64,000 nt of DNA from Prauserella salsuginis (GCF_024648885.1 NZ_JANBBF010000014.1:248001-312000); one strand, 5' to 3'. Counted from the stretch's first letter, positions 8,624 to 18,160 are shown. Notes: generated by a model from the letters alone, not told the origin. Numbers and translations: made by a program.

Positions 8624-9670
8624 ATGTCACAGGCCGTAACCAGCGGAGCGAAAGTCTCCTTGACCGGCATCAAGCCGACCGGTGAGCCGCACCTCGGCAA
8701 TCTCGTCGGCGCGATCCGGCCCGCGCTGACGCTCACCGAGGAGTACGACTCGGTCTACTTCATCGCGGACTACCACGCACTCACCAGCGTGCGCGACCCG
8801 CAGGAGCTGCGGCAGTACACGCGCTCGGTCGCCGCGACGTGGCTCGCCGCAGGCCTGGATCCGAAGCGCACGACGTTCTACGTGCAGTCGGACGTGCCCG
8901 AGATCTTCGAGCTCAACTGGGCGCTGTCGTGCATGACGGCCAAGGGCCTGATGAACCGCGCCCACGCCTACAAGGCTGCCCGCGACAAGAACGTCGAGGC
9001 GGGTGAGGACCCGGACGCGGGCGTCAACATGGGCCTGTACAACTACCCGATCCTCATGGCCGTCGACATCCTGATCATGGAGTCGGACGTCGTGCCGGTC
9101 GGCAGGGACCAGTTGCAGCATGTCGAGTACGCCGCCGACATCGCAGGCAGCTTCAACCACGTCTACGGCAAGAACTACAGGTTCAAGGTGCCCGAGGCGA
9201 TCGTCCCGGACGAGAGCCACGGCCAGGCGCTGCCGGGCCTCGACGGCCGCAAGATGAGCAAGTCGTACGACAACACGATCCCGCTCTTCCTGCCCGAGAA
9301 GAAGCTCCTCAAGCTCGTGCGGCGCATCCCCACCGACAGCACGCCGGTGGACGAGCCGAAGAACCCGGACACCTCGGCGCCGTTCCAGATCCTCGAACAG
9401 TTCGCGTCGGCCGACCACGCGGGCGTCGTCGCGGACACGCGCAAACGCCTCGAAGCGGGCGGCATGGGCTGGGGCGAGCTCAAGAACGTGCTGTTCGAGG
9501 TGCTCAACGCCGAGCTGGCCCCGCTGCGGGAGCGTTACGAGGCGCTGATGGAGCCCGGCAGTGAACTCGACACGGTGCTCGCGGAGGGTGCGCAGAAGGC
9601 GCGGGACCGCGCGGGCCGCGTGTTGTCGCAGGTGCGCGAGGCGATCGGGTTGACGGGCGTGGCGCGCTGA
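8624..9670 (+). CDS. trpS: tryptophanyl-tRNA synthetase
   Basis: 348-aa class Ic aminoacyl-tRNA synthetase that charges tRNA-Trp with tryptophan using ATP. The HIGH-like signature appears as GEPHLGNLVGAIRP and the KMSKS loop as GRKMSKSYDN. MAVDILIMESDVVPVGRDQ is the tryptophan/ATP pocket region of bacterial TrpS. Three in-frame starts exist (GTG 8603, ATG 8615, ATG 8624); 8624 gives the usual bacterial length. Its stop overlaps the next gene's ATG by one base (TGATG), so an essential translation gene is coupled to the kinase pair that follows. Confidence 0.95.
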   Translation: MSQAVTSGAKVSLTGIKPTGEPHLGNLVGAIRPALTLTEEYDSVYFIADYHALTSVRDPQELRQYTRSVAATWLAAGLDPKRTTFYVQSDVPEIFELNWALSCMTAKGLMNRAHAYKAARDKNVEAGEDPDAGVNMGLYNYPILMAVDILIMESDVVPVGRDQLQHVEYAADIAGSFNHVYGKNYRFKVPEAIVPDESHGQALPGLDGRKMSKSYDNTIPLFLPEKKLLKLVRRIPTDSTPVDEPKNPDTSAPFQILEQFASADHAGVVADTRKRLEAGGMGWGELKNVLFEVLNAELAPLRERYEALMEPGSELDTVLAEGAQKARDRAGRVLSQVREAIGLTGVAR

Positions 9671-11547
9671 TGAAGGTCCTGGGGGAAGGCGACCGGGAGT
9701 ACGCGGGGCGTTATCGCCTGCTGGCGATGCTCGGCGAAGGCGGCATGGGCCGGGTGTACCTGGCCATGGCGCCGGACGGCAGACCGGCGGCGCTCAAGCG
9801 CATCCATCCCGCGTTCTCGCACGACCAGGGGTTCCGGGAGCGTTTCCGCCGCGAGGTCGCGACGTCGCGGCAGGTCTCCGGCGCGTTCACCGCGGCCGTC
9901 ATGGACGCCGACACCGAGGCGGAGCAACAGTGGCTCGCCTCGGTGTACGTGGCCGGACCGTCGCTGCAGGACGCGATCGACACCGCGGGGCCACTGCCGC
10001 CCATGGCGGTGCGGCACCTCGCAGCGGGCCTCGTGTCCGCGCTGGCCGACATCCACCGCGCCGGCCTCGTCCACCGCGATCTCAAGCCGAGCAACGTGCT
10101 GCTGGCCTCGGACGGCCCCCGGGTGATCGACTTCGGCATCGCGCGAGCCGTCGAAGGCAGCTCCGAGCTCACGAGCACCGGCTCGGTCGTCGGTTCCGCC
10201 GGGTTCACCTCGCCGGAGCAGGCCGAGGGCCGCAGCCTGACCACGGCCAGCGACATCTTCTCGCTCGGCACGCTGCTGGTGATGGCGGCCACCGGCAAGA
10301 GCCCCTATGCGGGCAACACCACGCCGCAGACTCTCTACAACGTCGTGCACGGTGAGCCGGACCTGAGCAAGGTGCCGCCGGAGCTGATGTCGATCATCGG
10401 CCCGTGCCTGGCGCGTGACCCCGCCCAGCGGCCGACCCCGGACCAGCTGCGCGGGCTGATCGGCAGCCTCCCGCCGACGAACAACCCGTGGCCCGAGCGG
10501 GTACAGCAGGAGATCCGCCGCTGCGAGGACGACGTCGATGCCGTCCTCGTCGGCTCGGACCTGCGGAAGTCACGCAGCGGCCTGGTGGTCGCGCTCGCCT
10601 CGCTGATCATGGTCGCGGCACTCGGTGTGACCGCCCTCATCGGCGTCACGCACCCCGAAGCGGGCACCGCCACGACCGTCGCCGCCCAGGAGCCCGATCC
10701 GATCCCGACGACCGAGGCGCCCACCGGACCGCTGGCGCCCACATCGCTGCGCAAGCTCGACCCGTGCAAGCTCATCCCCAGCCTGAACTCCGACGGCAGC
10801 ACGGAGTACGACGAGTGCCGGTTCGACGTCAGCGAGAACATGTCGGTCACGTTGGAGCTCGGTTCGCGGATCACGTCGAGTTCGAACAGCTCCGGCGGCG
10901 AGACCGCGGGGCTGACCACGCTGGTCAACGGTCCCGACGAGGGCAGGTGCGCCGTCGCGGGCGTGCTCCCGCAGATGCCGACGAACGGCATCGAGGTGAG
11001 CGTCAGCTGGTACGGCGACGGGAAGCCGGGCAAGGACCACAAGCCGTGCGAGGCGGGACGGGAGTACCTCGGGGAAGCGGTGAAGGCCGCCCGTAAGGGC
11101 GACGGCACGTGGGCTGAGCAGTACCGCACGCTGGCCGAGGTCGACCCGTGCCTGCTCATCAGCAGGCAGCGGGCGCAGGACGTGTTCGGGCAGACGCCGT
11201 CGGTCGAATCGGACTATCTCCGCGAGTGCACCTACAGCGGCGGGGGCGAGGCGGTCGTCGCTCTCGACATCAGCGGAAATCCGGAGGAATCGTCCTCGGA
11301 GAGCACGGAGAAGATCGAGGTCGGCGGCAAGGACGTCTACCAGCGGCCGAGTTCGACCGGTTCCGCCTCCTGCAGCGTCGAATGGCCCGAGGCGCCCGTC
11401 TCCGGTGAGGACTCCGACTACTACGCACAGGTGGTCGAGGTGTCCTACCGGGGGCGGTACGACGACCAGGACACCACCGCCGACCTCGCATGTGAGCGCG
11501 CCCGCAAACTCGCCGACGCCGTGATGGAAGGGCTGCCGACGTCATGA
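9670..11547 (+). CDS. membrane Ser/Thr protein kinase with extracytoplasmic sensor (paralogue 1)
   Basis: 625 aa. The Hanks-type kinase domain spans about 15-275: glycine loop LGEGGMG, catalytic Lys43, HRDLKPSN with Asp137, DFG with Asp154, and activation segment TSTGSVVGSAGFTSPEQ. A linker and one transmembrane helix (about 303-325) lead to an outer domain of about 290 residues with two Cys-containing half-repeats (LDPCKLIPSL and VDPCLLISRQ). This resembles the DUF3558-like sensor of actinobacterial kinases, not PASTA repeats. It overlaps trpS by one base and the next kinase by four, so all three are probably co-translated. The ligand is unknown. Confidence 0.92.
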   Translation: MKVLGEGDREYAGRYRLLAMLGEGGMGRVYLAMAPDGRPAALKRIHPAFSHDQGFRERFRREVATSRQVSGAFTAAVMDADTEAEQQWLASVYVAGPSLQDAIDTAGPLPPMAVRHLAAGLVSALADIHRAGLVHRDLKPSNVLLASDGPRVIDFGIARAVEGSSELTSTGSVVGSAGFTSPEQAEGRSLTTASDIFSLGTLLVMAATGKSPYAGNTTPQTLYNVVHGEPDLSKVPPELMSIIGPCLARDPAQRPTPDQLRGLIGSLPPTNNPWPERVQQEIRRCEDDVDAVLVGSDLRKSRSGLVVALASLIMVAALGVTALIGVTHPEAGTATTVAAQEPDPIPTTEAPTGPLAPTSLRKLDPCKLIPSLNSDGSTEYDECRFDVSENMSVTLELGSRITSSSNSSGGETAGLTTLVNGPDEGRCAVAGVLPQMPTNGIEVSVSWYGDGKPGKDHKPCEAGREYLGEAVKAARKGDGTWAEQYRTLAEVDPCLLISRQRAQDVFGQTPSVESDYLRECTYSGGGEAVVALDISGNPEESSSESTEKIEVGGKDVYQRPSSTGSASCSVEWPEAPVSGEDSDYYAQVVEVSYRGRYDDQDTTADLACERARKLADAVMEGLPTS

Positions 11548-13412
11548 AGCCGCTGCAGCCCGACCAGTCCCACCCGATCGGCCACTACCGCCCGCTGGTG
11601 CTGCTCGGCGAGGGTGCCATGGGCCAGGTCTTCCTGTGCCTGGGCCAGGACGGCCGCGTCGCCGCCGTCAAGCGCATCCACCCCAGCTTCTCGAAGGACG
11701 ACGGCTTCCGCGTCCGGTTCCGGCAGGAGGTCGAGGCCTCCCGCCGGGTGTCGGGTGCCTACACCGCAGCCGTCATGGACGCCGACCCCGAGGCCGAAGC
11801 GCCCTGGCTGGCGTCGGTGTATGTGGCGGGGCCGTCGCTGCGGGACGCGATCGATGCGAGCGGGCCGCTGCCGGTGCCGTCGATGCGGCGGCTCATCGCG
11901 GGCCTGGCCACCGCGTTGTCCGACGTGCACCGCGCCGGGCTGATCCACCGCGACCTCAAGCCGGGCAACGTCCTGCTCACCTCCGACGGCCCGCGTGTGA
12001 TCGACTTCGGTATCGCCCGTGCCGCCGAGGGTGCCGAGTTCACCAGCACCGGAACGGTCGTCGGATCCCCCGCGTACATGTCGCCCGAACAGGCCGAGGG
12101 CAAGGACCTCACGCCGGCGAGCGACATCTTCTCGCTGGGCACGCTGCTGGTCATGGCCGCGACCGGGCAGGGCCCGTTCACCGGCACGACCGCCGCGCAG
12201 ACCCTCTACAACGTGGTGCACGAGCCGCCGCAGCTCGACGGGGTGCCGCCGGAGATGCTGCCCGTGATCGAGGCCTGCCTGGCCCGTGAGCCCGAGGCCC
12301 GGCCGACACCGGCACAGCTGCTCGACCTGGTCGGGCCGATCGACCACGAAGGCCCGGTCTGGCCCGTCGCCATCCAGCAGCTGATCGACAAGCAGGAGGC
12401 AGAGGTCCGGCACGTGCTGGCCCTGCCACCACCAGAACCGCCGCCGCCTCCGCGCAAACCGCGATGGCCCAAGGTGACCGCACTGATCGGCGCGGGCGCG
12501 GCCGTGGTGGCCCTCGCGGTCACGCAGGGTATGGCGCCCGTCTCCGGCACGGTGATCGAACCGGAGCAGCGCGAGCCGGTGGCACAGGCGCTCAGCGTCG
12601 ACCGGCTGCGCGACATCGACGCGTGTGCACTGTTGGAGGACGAGACCTTCGGTGACACGACGCTGCAGCCGTCGAGCTACTCGACGTACCTGCACCGGTG
12701 CCGTTTCGGCGAAGGCGGGTTCAGCTCCGATTCGCTCAACCTCGAACTCGGCGCGACGATCGACCGCTCACGCATGACCGCCACCGGTGACCAGGTGGCG
12801 GGCCAGGCTGTGCTGCAGGAGAGCACGAGTTCGGGCTGCAGCAGCGCGGTCGCGTTGCCGGATTCGCCGCAGCAGGCGATCACGATCGACGTGTCCGGCG
12901 AGTCCCCCCTGTGCGATCACCTGTCGGCGGCGCTGGACGTGGCCGTCGACAAGCTGCGCACGGAACCGCCGCAGCAGAATCTCCCGGACGACAGCCTCGC
13001 GCGAACCGACATCTGCGCGCTGGTCGACGACGACGCGGCGAGGCAACAGCTGGGTGTGATCCAGTCGAAGACCGCCGACGACCTCAGCACCTGCCGGATC
13101 GACGCCATCAACGGCAGCGGCAATCTGCGCGCCGAACTCACCTACGCCGAGACGTTCGGGCCGAACAACAGCTACCGGGACGTCGAACCGGTCCAGCTCG
13201 ACGGAGTGACGGGATACGTCAGCAACCGCTCGTCGAGCTGCGCGCTCGAGTGGAAGCACCGCGACTTCGAAGAGGGCAAATCCGACCAGGTCATGCCGAC
13301 GATCGAAACCGTCCGCGTGACCTACACACCCCGCGACGACAAGGCCAAGCCGTGTAAGCAGGCCGAGTCCATCGCCAACGCCGTGCTGAAGAACCTGCCC
13401 CCTGCCGGCTGA
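11544..13412 (+). CDS. membrane Ser/Thr protein kinase (tandem paralogue 2)
   Basis: 622 aa and collinear with the preceding kinase, clearly a tandem duplication. It has LGEGAMG, Lys43, HRDLKPGN, DFG and TSTGTVVGSPAYMSPEQ. One transmembrane helix (about 313-332, after a PPPEPPPPPRKP stretch) precedes an external domain with Cys pairs (IDACALLEDE, TDICALVDDD) matching the two half-repeats of paralogue 1. The kinase cores are far more alike than the outer domains, which suggests sensor divergence with shared cytoplasmic targets. The ATGA overlap with paralogue 1 implies near-equal expression. Confidence 0.92.
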   Translation: MKPLQPDQSHPIGHYRPLVLLGEGAMGQVFLCLGQDGRVAAVKRIHPSFSKDDGFRVRFRQEVEASRRVSGAYTAAVMDADPEAEAPWLASVYVAGPSLRDAIDASGPLPVPSMRRLIAGLATALSDVHRAGLIHRDLKPGNVLLTSDGPRVIDFGIARAAEGAEFTSTGTVVGSPAYMSPEQAEGKDLTPASDIFSLGTLLVMAATGQGPFTGTTAAQTLYNVVHEPPQLDGVPPEMLPVIEACLAREPEARPTPAQLLDLVGPIDHEGPVWPVAIQQLIDKQEAEVRHVLALPPPEPPPPPRKPRWPKVTALIGAGAAVVALAVTQGMAPVSGTVIEPEQREPVAQALSVDRLRDIDACALLEDETFGDTTLQPSSYSTYLHRCRFGEGGFSSDSLNLELGATIDRSRMTATGDQVAGQAVLQESTSSGCSSAVALPDSPQQAITIDVSGESPLCDHLSAALDVAVDKLRTEPPQQNLPDDSLARTDICALVDDDAARQQLGVIQSKTADDLSTCRIDAINGSGNLRAELTYAETFGPNNSYRDVEPVQLDGVTGYVSNRSSSCALEWKHRDFEEGKSDQVMPTIETVRVTYTPRDDKAKPCKQAESIANAVLKNLPPAG

Positions 13413-13499
13413 CCGGTAGTCCACCTCGCGGCGGCCCTCGCGGTTGAACCCGTGCTCGCATTGCTACGCGGGTAGCGGGCTCGACCACGCCGACTGCAC

Positions 13500-14030
13500 C
13501 GGGTCATCGAGCTACACCGGTTGCGCGCTGGCGGTCACGGTCGGCCCGAACGGCTGCCCACAACGACTGCCCGAGGTCCCACCACAGCGCGCCCGCGCAT
13601 TCGACTTCGTCCCACAGGCGATACAGGCCGAATTGCTCACACTCCCCGAACCCGCCCTCGCCGTCCACGGTGACGCGTGAGCGGTCCGGTGGAGTGAACA
13701 CGTCGCCGTCGGCGTGCACTGCGTGTCCAGGGAGAACAGAACCCACAGGTCGTGACCTCCGGCCGGTTCAGCGAGGACATAAACCACGACACCGATTCCT
13801 CCCACACCTTCAAAGGGACCTGAGCAGCCGCGTGAACCGTGGCCGACGAGTCCGCATCCACCAGGGTCGTCGGCGGTTCGACATTGCTGTGGTCACGCAT
13901 CGGCATGAACATCGCACACCCGCCGTCGAACCGGATCTCGACGCCCCGGCCGTCGCGCTGGAGCAGCACCGATTCCCCGCCGCAGTGCCGATCTTGGGGT
14001 CAGCGAGGGTCAGCCCCTTGCACGTCCGAT
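13500..14030 (-). pseudogene. decayed methyltransferase-like gene (frameshifted)
   Basis: No intact gene fits 13413-14140, but the minus strand carries protein-like stretches in shifting frames. 13970 to about 13800 reads FDGGCAMFMPMRDHSN then SSATVHAAAQVPLKVWEES. About 13740 to 13505 reads GDVFTPPDRSRVTVDGEG and FGLYRLWDEVECAGALWWD, and a third frame supplies the end RCGQPFGPTVTASAQPV before a TAG. RLWDEVE followed by FGxTVTA resembles the C-terminal region of the PCMT-like methyltransferases found in FxLD/graspetide RiPP clusters. At least two frameshifts and an upstream stop (TGA near 14005) indicate a pseudogene. The family call is tentative. Confidence 0.42.
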
Positions 14031-14187
14031 TCACTGGAATGGTTCGTTCGTGCGTCTCGAGCGTGATCGCGGTGTGGCCCTTTCCGCGCGATCGAGGTGG
14101 TGTCGAGTTGTCTGTACGTGTCGCCGGAGTCGGTTCACCCTATTGTTCAATTGTTGTTTCGACCACGAGTTCGATAGCGTGGGTGTT

Positions 14188-15576
14188 GTGGATGACGTGG
14201 GGGACGGTGTTGGTGACGGCGTTGGTGACGGCGTTGGTGACAAGGTCGAGCGGGTGCGGGAGATCCGTGCTCGGCGGGCCCGGCTGGACGCTGAGGAGTT
14301 GGCGTTGCTGGCGGAGTTGTCGGCGGCGGTGGGTGATGATCGGGGGTTGGCGGAGGAGTTGACGCCGGTGCTGCGGGTCTCGGCGCGGGAGGTCGAACGC
14401 CGCATCGACGACGGCAGGTCGTTGGCGGGGCGGATGCCGCAGCTGCTGAGTTCGATGCGGGCCGGCGAACTCGAAGCATATGGTGCGCGGCGGGTGTTGG
14501 CCGCGGTCGACCCGCTCGACGACGACACGGCCCGCCAGGTCGATGACCTACTGGCGGAAAGACTGACGGATGCGCCGGAGACGGCGTGGCAGCCGGGGAA
14601 CCTGGCCCAGCGGGTGCGCCGGTTGGTGGAGAAAGTCGACCCCGGCGGGCAGGTCGAACGTGCCCGGCAGGCACGGGCGGAGCGGAAGCTCGAACTCGCC
14701 CAAGGCGAGCACGTCATGTCCTCACTCGAAGCGAGCCTGCCGGCGGAGGTCGCGGCCGCGTGCTACTCACGAGTCGATGGGATGGCCAGGTCACTGCGCC
14801 GTAGCGGCGACGGGCGCACCCTCGATCAACTGCGAGCGGACGTGACCGCCGACCTGCTGTTGGGACGCGATCCCGGGGTGGCGCCGCCGGAGGCGGCGGC
14901 CATGGTCTACGTGCACGTACCGGCCAACACGGCCCTGGCGATCTCCGACGAGGGGTGTGAGCTGGACGGGTACGGGCCGATCCCGGCTCCGATTGCCCGG
15001 GAGATCATGACCAACGAGCGCAGCATCTGGCGCGCCGTGTTGTGCGATCCCGGCACGGGTGATCCGGTGGATTTGGGGCGCAGGCGGCGGCCGAGTGCGG
15101 TGATCCGCGAGTTGGTGCGGGTGCGGGACCGGGAATGCGTCATGCCCTGGTGCCACCGACCGGCCCGGCATTGCGACCACGACCACGAACACCCCTGGGC
15201 CACAACCGACGACGGCGGCGGTGGTGGTTCGACCTCGGTGGCCAACGGCGGGCCGCGCTGCCGACGGCACCACCGGCTGAAAGACCAGCCCGGCTGGAAC
15301 ACCCGCTACGACCCCGTCCACGGCAACACCCGCGTGACGACGCCGCACGGGGCGACTTACACCGCACACCGCCACCCCATCCTCACCCCGACACGCACTG
15401 CCCCGACACGCCGCGACCAGGCAGGCCACAACCCGAGACGCGCTGCCCCGGCACGTCGCATACCGGGACGCGACAGCTCGACATGCCCTGCCCAGGCACG
15501 GCATGAGGCCCGAACTGCACCGGGGCGAACAACCACCGACCCGGAGCACCAGAAGGACGACAGCCCACCGTTCTAG
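14188..15576 (+). CDS. DUF222 / 13E12-family protein with C-terminal HNH endonuclease domain
   Basis: About 462 aa. DUF222 helical domain (about 20-290) is followed by an HNH nuclease: RDRECVMPWCHRPARHCDHDHEH and GGPRCRRHHRLKDQPGW supply the Cys2 zinc ligands and His/Asn/His residues. These multi-copy actinobacterial genes are of uncertain role (repair, mobile-element defence or homing-like). The start is uncertain: in-frame GTGs occur at 14179, 14188 and 14197, none with a clear ribosome site, and they sit beside a 12-bp repeat encoding GDGVGDGVGDGVGD. A TATTGT at 14141-14146 could be the -10 box. The last 90 residues are Arg/Thr/Pro-rich and encoded by imperfect repeats. Confidence 0.85.
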   Translation: MDDVGDGVGDGVGDGVGDKVERVREIRARRARLDAEELALLAELSAAVGDDRGLAEELTPVLRVSAREVERRIDDGRSLAGRMPQLLSSMRAGELEAYGARRVLAAVDPLDDDTARQVDDLLAERLTDAPETAWQPGNLAQRVRRLVEKVDPGGQVERARQARAERKLELAQGEHVMSSLEASLPAEVAAACYSRVDGMARSLRRSGDGRTLDQLRADVTADLLLGRDPGVAPPEAAAMVYVHVPANTALAISDEGCELDGYGPIPAPIAREIMTNERSIWRAVLCDPGTGDPVDLGRRRRPSAVIRELVRVRDRECVMPWCHRPARHCDHDHEHPWATTDDGGGGGSTSVANGGPRCRRHHRLKDQPGWNTRYDPVHGNTRVTTPHGATYTAHRHPILTPTRTAPTRRDQAGHNPRRAAPARRIPGRDSSTCPAQARHEARTAPGRTTTDPEHQKDDSPPF

Positions 15577-15628
15577 GACATGTCCTAGAACGACCTGCCG
15601 GGCCGGCGACCGGCGGCCCCGCCGCGGA

Positions 15629-16717
15629 TCACACGTCGTAGTCCACTGTGACCTCGCCGGAGACGGGAACCGTCTGACAGGTCAGTACGAACCCGGCATC
15701 CACCTCGGCCTGTTCGAGCGCGAAGTTGCGGCGCATCGACACCTCACCGCCGGTGACCTTCGCCCGGCACGTGCCGCACACTCCGCCCTTGCACGCGAAC
15801 GGCAGGTCGGGGCGCACCCGCTGCGCACCATCCAGAATAGACACATCACCGGGCAGTGCGGTCGTGGTGCGCCTGCCGTCCAGCACGACCGTGACGTCAC
15901 AGGCGTCGGCGGCCGACTGCTGCTCGACGTGCCGTACCGGTTCCGGCGGGACATCGCCAGCGTAGAACAGTTCCGTGTGCACACGGTCGCCCGGCACGCC
16001 CAACTCGCCGAGTAGTTCCCGTGCCCCCGCAACCATGTCGAACGGCCCGCACAACCACCACTGCGCGATCGCCGCTGGATCGCCGACGAGAGTCAGCAGC
16101 GCACGCAGCTTGTCCGCGTCGAGCCTGCCGGTGAACAGTTCAGCCTCGCGCGGTTCCCTGGACAGTACGTGCACGAGTTCGAGTCGCTGCGGGTAGCGAT
16201 CCTTCAGGTCGGCCAGGTCGTCGGCGAACATGACCGTGTCGCTGCGGCGGTTGCCGTACAGCAGTGTCACGGTGGCTGCCGGGTCCCGCAGCACGGTCGA
16301 GGCGATCGACAGCAGCGGGGTGATCCCCGAGCCGGCGCCGATCAGCACGTGCCGTCCCGCCGTGTCCGCCGGGGTGAACGTGCCTGTCGGCGCGCCGACC
16401 TCGACCTCGTCACCGGGCCGCACCTCGCGCACCAGCCAACCGGAGAACAGCCCGCCCGGCACCTCCCGCACGCCGATGCGCAGCGAGTGTCCCTCCGCCG
16501 CACAGATCGAGTACGACCGGCGCTCCTCGCGACCGTCGATCGTCCGCCGCACCGTCAGCGACTGCCCCGCCCGGAAATCGTAGAAGTCGGCCAGTTCGGG
16601 CGGCACGGCGAACGTGACGGCGACCGCGTCGTCGCACAGCCGGTCGACGCCCGCGACCGTCAGGGTGTGGAACTCGCCGCGCAGCCGGGACCGGACGGGC
16701 GTGGTGGATGCGGTCAC
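15629..16717 (-). CDS. paaE: phenylacetyl-CoA epoxidase reductase subunit PaaE
   Basis: 362-aa NAD(P)H-dependent reductase that feeds electrons to the PaaABC di-iron epoxidase. Order: FAD-binding beta-barrel (FRAGQSLTVRR; RRSYSICAAE), NAD(P)-binding domain (GAGSGITPLLSIASTVL), then a plant-type [2Fe-2S] ferredoxin with CKGGVCGTC and the distal Cys in FVLTCQTVPV. GTG at 16717 is chosen: AAGGAGA lies 7 bases upstream and the codon sits just after the paaD stop. An ATG at 16735 would add six residues and start inside paaD. It is the last gene of the paaZ-A-B-C-D-E string. Confidence 0.94.
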   Translation of the reverse strand: MTASTTPVRSRLRGEFHTLTVAGVDRLCDDAVAVTFAVPPELADFYDFRAGQSLTVRRTIDGREERRSYSICAAEGHSLRIGVREVPGGLFSGWLVREVRPGDEVEVGAPTGTFTPADTAGRHVLIGAGSGITPLLSIASTVLRDPAATVTLLYGNRRSDTVMFADDLADLKDRYPQRLELVHVLSREPREAELFTGRLDADKLRALLTLVGDPAAIAQWWLCGPFDMVAGARELLGELGVPGDRVHTELFYAGDVPPEPVRHVEQQSAADACDVTVVLDGRRTTTALPGDVSILDGAQRVRPDLPFACKGGVCGTCRAKVTGGEVSMRRNFALEQAEVDAGFVLTCQTVPVSGEVTVDYDV

Positions 16718-16718
16718 C

Positions 16719-17246
16719 TCAGATCTCCTTGACATGCTCGAACGGCTCGGCGCACGCCGGGCATCGGCGTAGCGCCTTGCACGCGGTCGGCCCGAACTCG
16801 GACACCGCCTCGGTGTCGACGGCCCCGCAGTGCGGGCAGCTCACCTGACGTCGGGGCGGCAGCAGCTGCACCGGAACCGGGCCTGCGCCCCGCTGCGGCG
16901 CGGGCCCCGGTGGTGCGATACCCGCCTCGGCGAGTCGCCTGCGGCCCCGCTCGGTGATCCAGTCCGTGCTCCACGGCGGATGCAGCACCGTGCGGACCTC
17001 GACATCCTCGAAACCGGCCCGCTGCAGTGCATGCACGAGGTCGTCGCGCATGGTGTCCATCGCGGGGCAACCCGTGTAGGTCGGCGTGATCGACACCGTG
17101 ACCCCGTCCGCGGTCTCGGTGACCTCGCGCAGCACACCGAGATCGGCCAACGTGAGCATCGGCAGTTCCGGGTCGGTCACCGTCTCCGCGACCTCCCTCG
17201 CGGACGCGATGGTCCCCGTGCTCTCACCGGTCCTCGCGGTCACCAT
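16719..17246 (-). CDS. paaD: PaaD, DUF59/MIP18-type maturation factor of the epoxidase
   Basis: 175 aa. An N-terminal DUF59 (MIP18-like) domain contains TPTYTGCPAMDTMRDDLV, including the conserved Cys. The C-terminal zinc-ribbon has CPHCG and CPACAEPFEH. PaaD is thought to help assemble the metal centre of the PaaABCE complex rather than catalyse a pathway step. The start at 17246 has GGAGG 4 bases upstream and overlaps the end of paaC by 7 bases. Confidence 0.93.
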   Translation of the reverse strand: MVTARTGESTGTIASAREVAETVTDPELPMLTLADLGVLREVTETADGVTVSITPTYTGCPAMDTMRDDLVHALQRAGFEDVEVRTVLHPPWSTDWITERGRRRLAEAGIAPPGPAPQRGAGPVPVQLLPPRRQVSCPHCGAVDTEAVSEFGPTACKALRRCPACAEPFEHVKEI

Positions 17247-18118
17247 GTCGCCTCCGGATGGGCCCGCGCGACGCTCTGCAGTTCCGCCAGCAGGTATCCC
17301 ATCGCCTCGGTGTGCCTGCCGTCGCGGCCCTTGCCACCCGCGACGCCGGCCTTCGCGCGGACCTGTGGCGTCTCCAGGGTCGCAGCCGACAGCACCTGCG
17401 CGAGCACGTCGTCGAACTCGCCGCGCACCTCGGCCGGGTCGGCGGCCACCCCGGGCAGCCGCCGCTCGACGTCGTGCGTCTCGAACAACTCGGCCACCAG
17501 CGGCCACACGTCGTCGAACGCCGCGACCATCGTGGCGTGCGAGGTCTCCGTGCCGTCGCCGAGCCGCACGACCCACTGCGCCGCGTAGTCACGGTGGTAG
17601 GTCAGCTCGTTGACGCCCTTCTGCGCGATCGCCGCGAGCACCGGGTCGGCCGACGTCCGCAGTCGCTGGAACACCGCGAGCCGCCACGTCGTGAGCACCA
17701 GCACCACTGCGACGAGCTGTGCGAAGTCGGCGTGTTCGCGTTCGGCGAGACGGACGTTGCGGAACTCGTGCTCGCCGCGGAAGTAGGCGTAGTGGTCCTC
17801 GCCGCGGCCGCTGCCGTCGGCCTTGCCCGCACGCGCCAGCAGCAGCCGCGCCTGGCCGAGCAGGTCGAGCCCGATGTTGGCGATCGCGACCTCGTCCTCC
17901 AGCTCGGGCGCACGGGTGCACCACTCCTGCAGCCGGTGCGAGAGCACGAGCGCGTCGTCACCGAGCATCAGGCAGTACCGCGCGAGGTCATCGCCGTCCA
18001 CACCGGATGGAACCGTGGTGTCCACTCCAGACAGTGGATCCTCGAATCCGGTGCCGAACGCCCACCGCGCGTCGTCGTGCGCATCGGCGAGCGCCTCGTA
18101 GGCATTGTCGAAAGCCAT
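17240..18118 (-). CDS. paaC: phenylacetyl-CoA epoxidase structural subunit PaaC
   Basis: 292-aa ferritin-like protein, the non-catalytic partner that forms the PaaAC core. The fold signature DEVAIANIGLDLLGQARLLL and EHEFRNVRLAEREHADFAQL is clear, but it lacks the full PaaA metal-ligand set, as expected. ATG at 18118 has GAGGGA 6 bases upstream; an alternative start at 18160 would collide with the end of paaB. It lies 42 bases after paaB and overlaps paaD by 7 bases. Confidence 0.94.
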   Translation of the reverse strand: MAFDNAYEALADAHDDARWAFGTGFEDPLSGVDTTVPSGVDGDDLARYCLMLGDDALVLSHRLQEWCTRAPELEDEVAIANIGLDLLGQARLLLARAGKADGSGRGEDHYAYFRGEHEFRNVRLAEREHADFAQLVAVVLVLTTWRLAVFQRLRTSADPVLAAIAQKGVNELTYHRDYAAQWVVRLGDGTETSHATMVAAFDDVWPLVAELFETHDVERRLPGVAADPAEVRGEFDDVLAQVLSAATLETPQVRAKAGVAGGKGRDGRHTEAMGYLLAELQSVARAHPEATW

Positions 18119-18160
18119 GGTCGTTCCCTCGTTCGTGAGGCGGATCCCCGCCCCGGCCAC

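Noticed and set aside
14101-14160. RecA-NDp (ClpR-type) DNA-damage promoter before the HNH gene
   Set aside because: TTGTCTGTA is present, but the TATTGT that could be the -10 lies 24 bases on, not the required 8.
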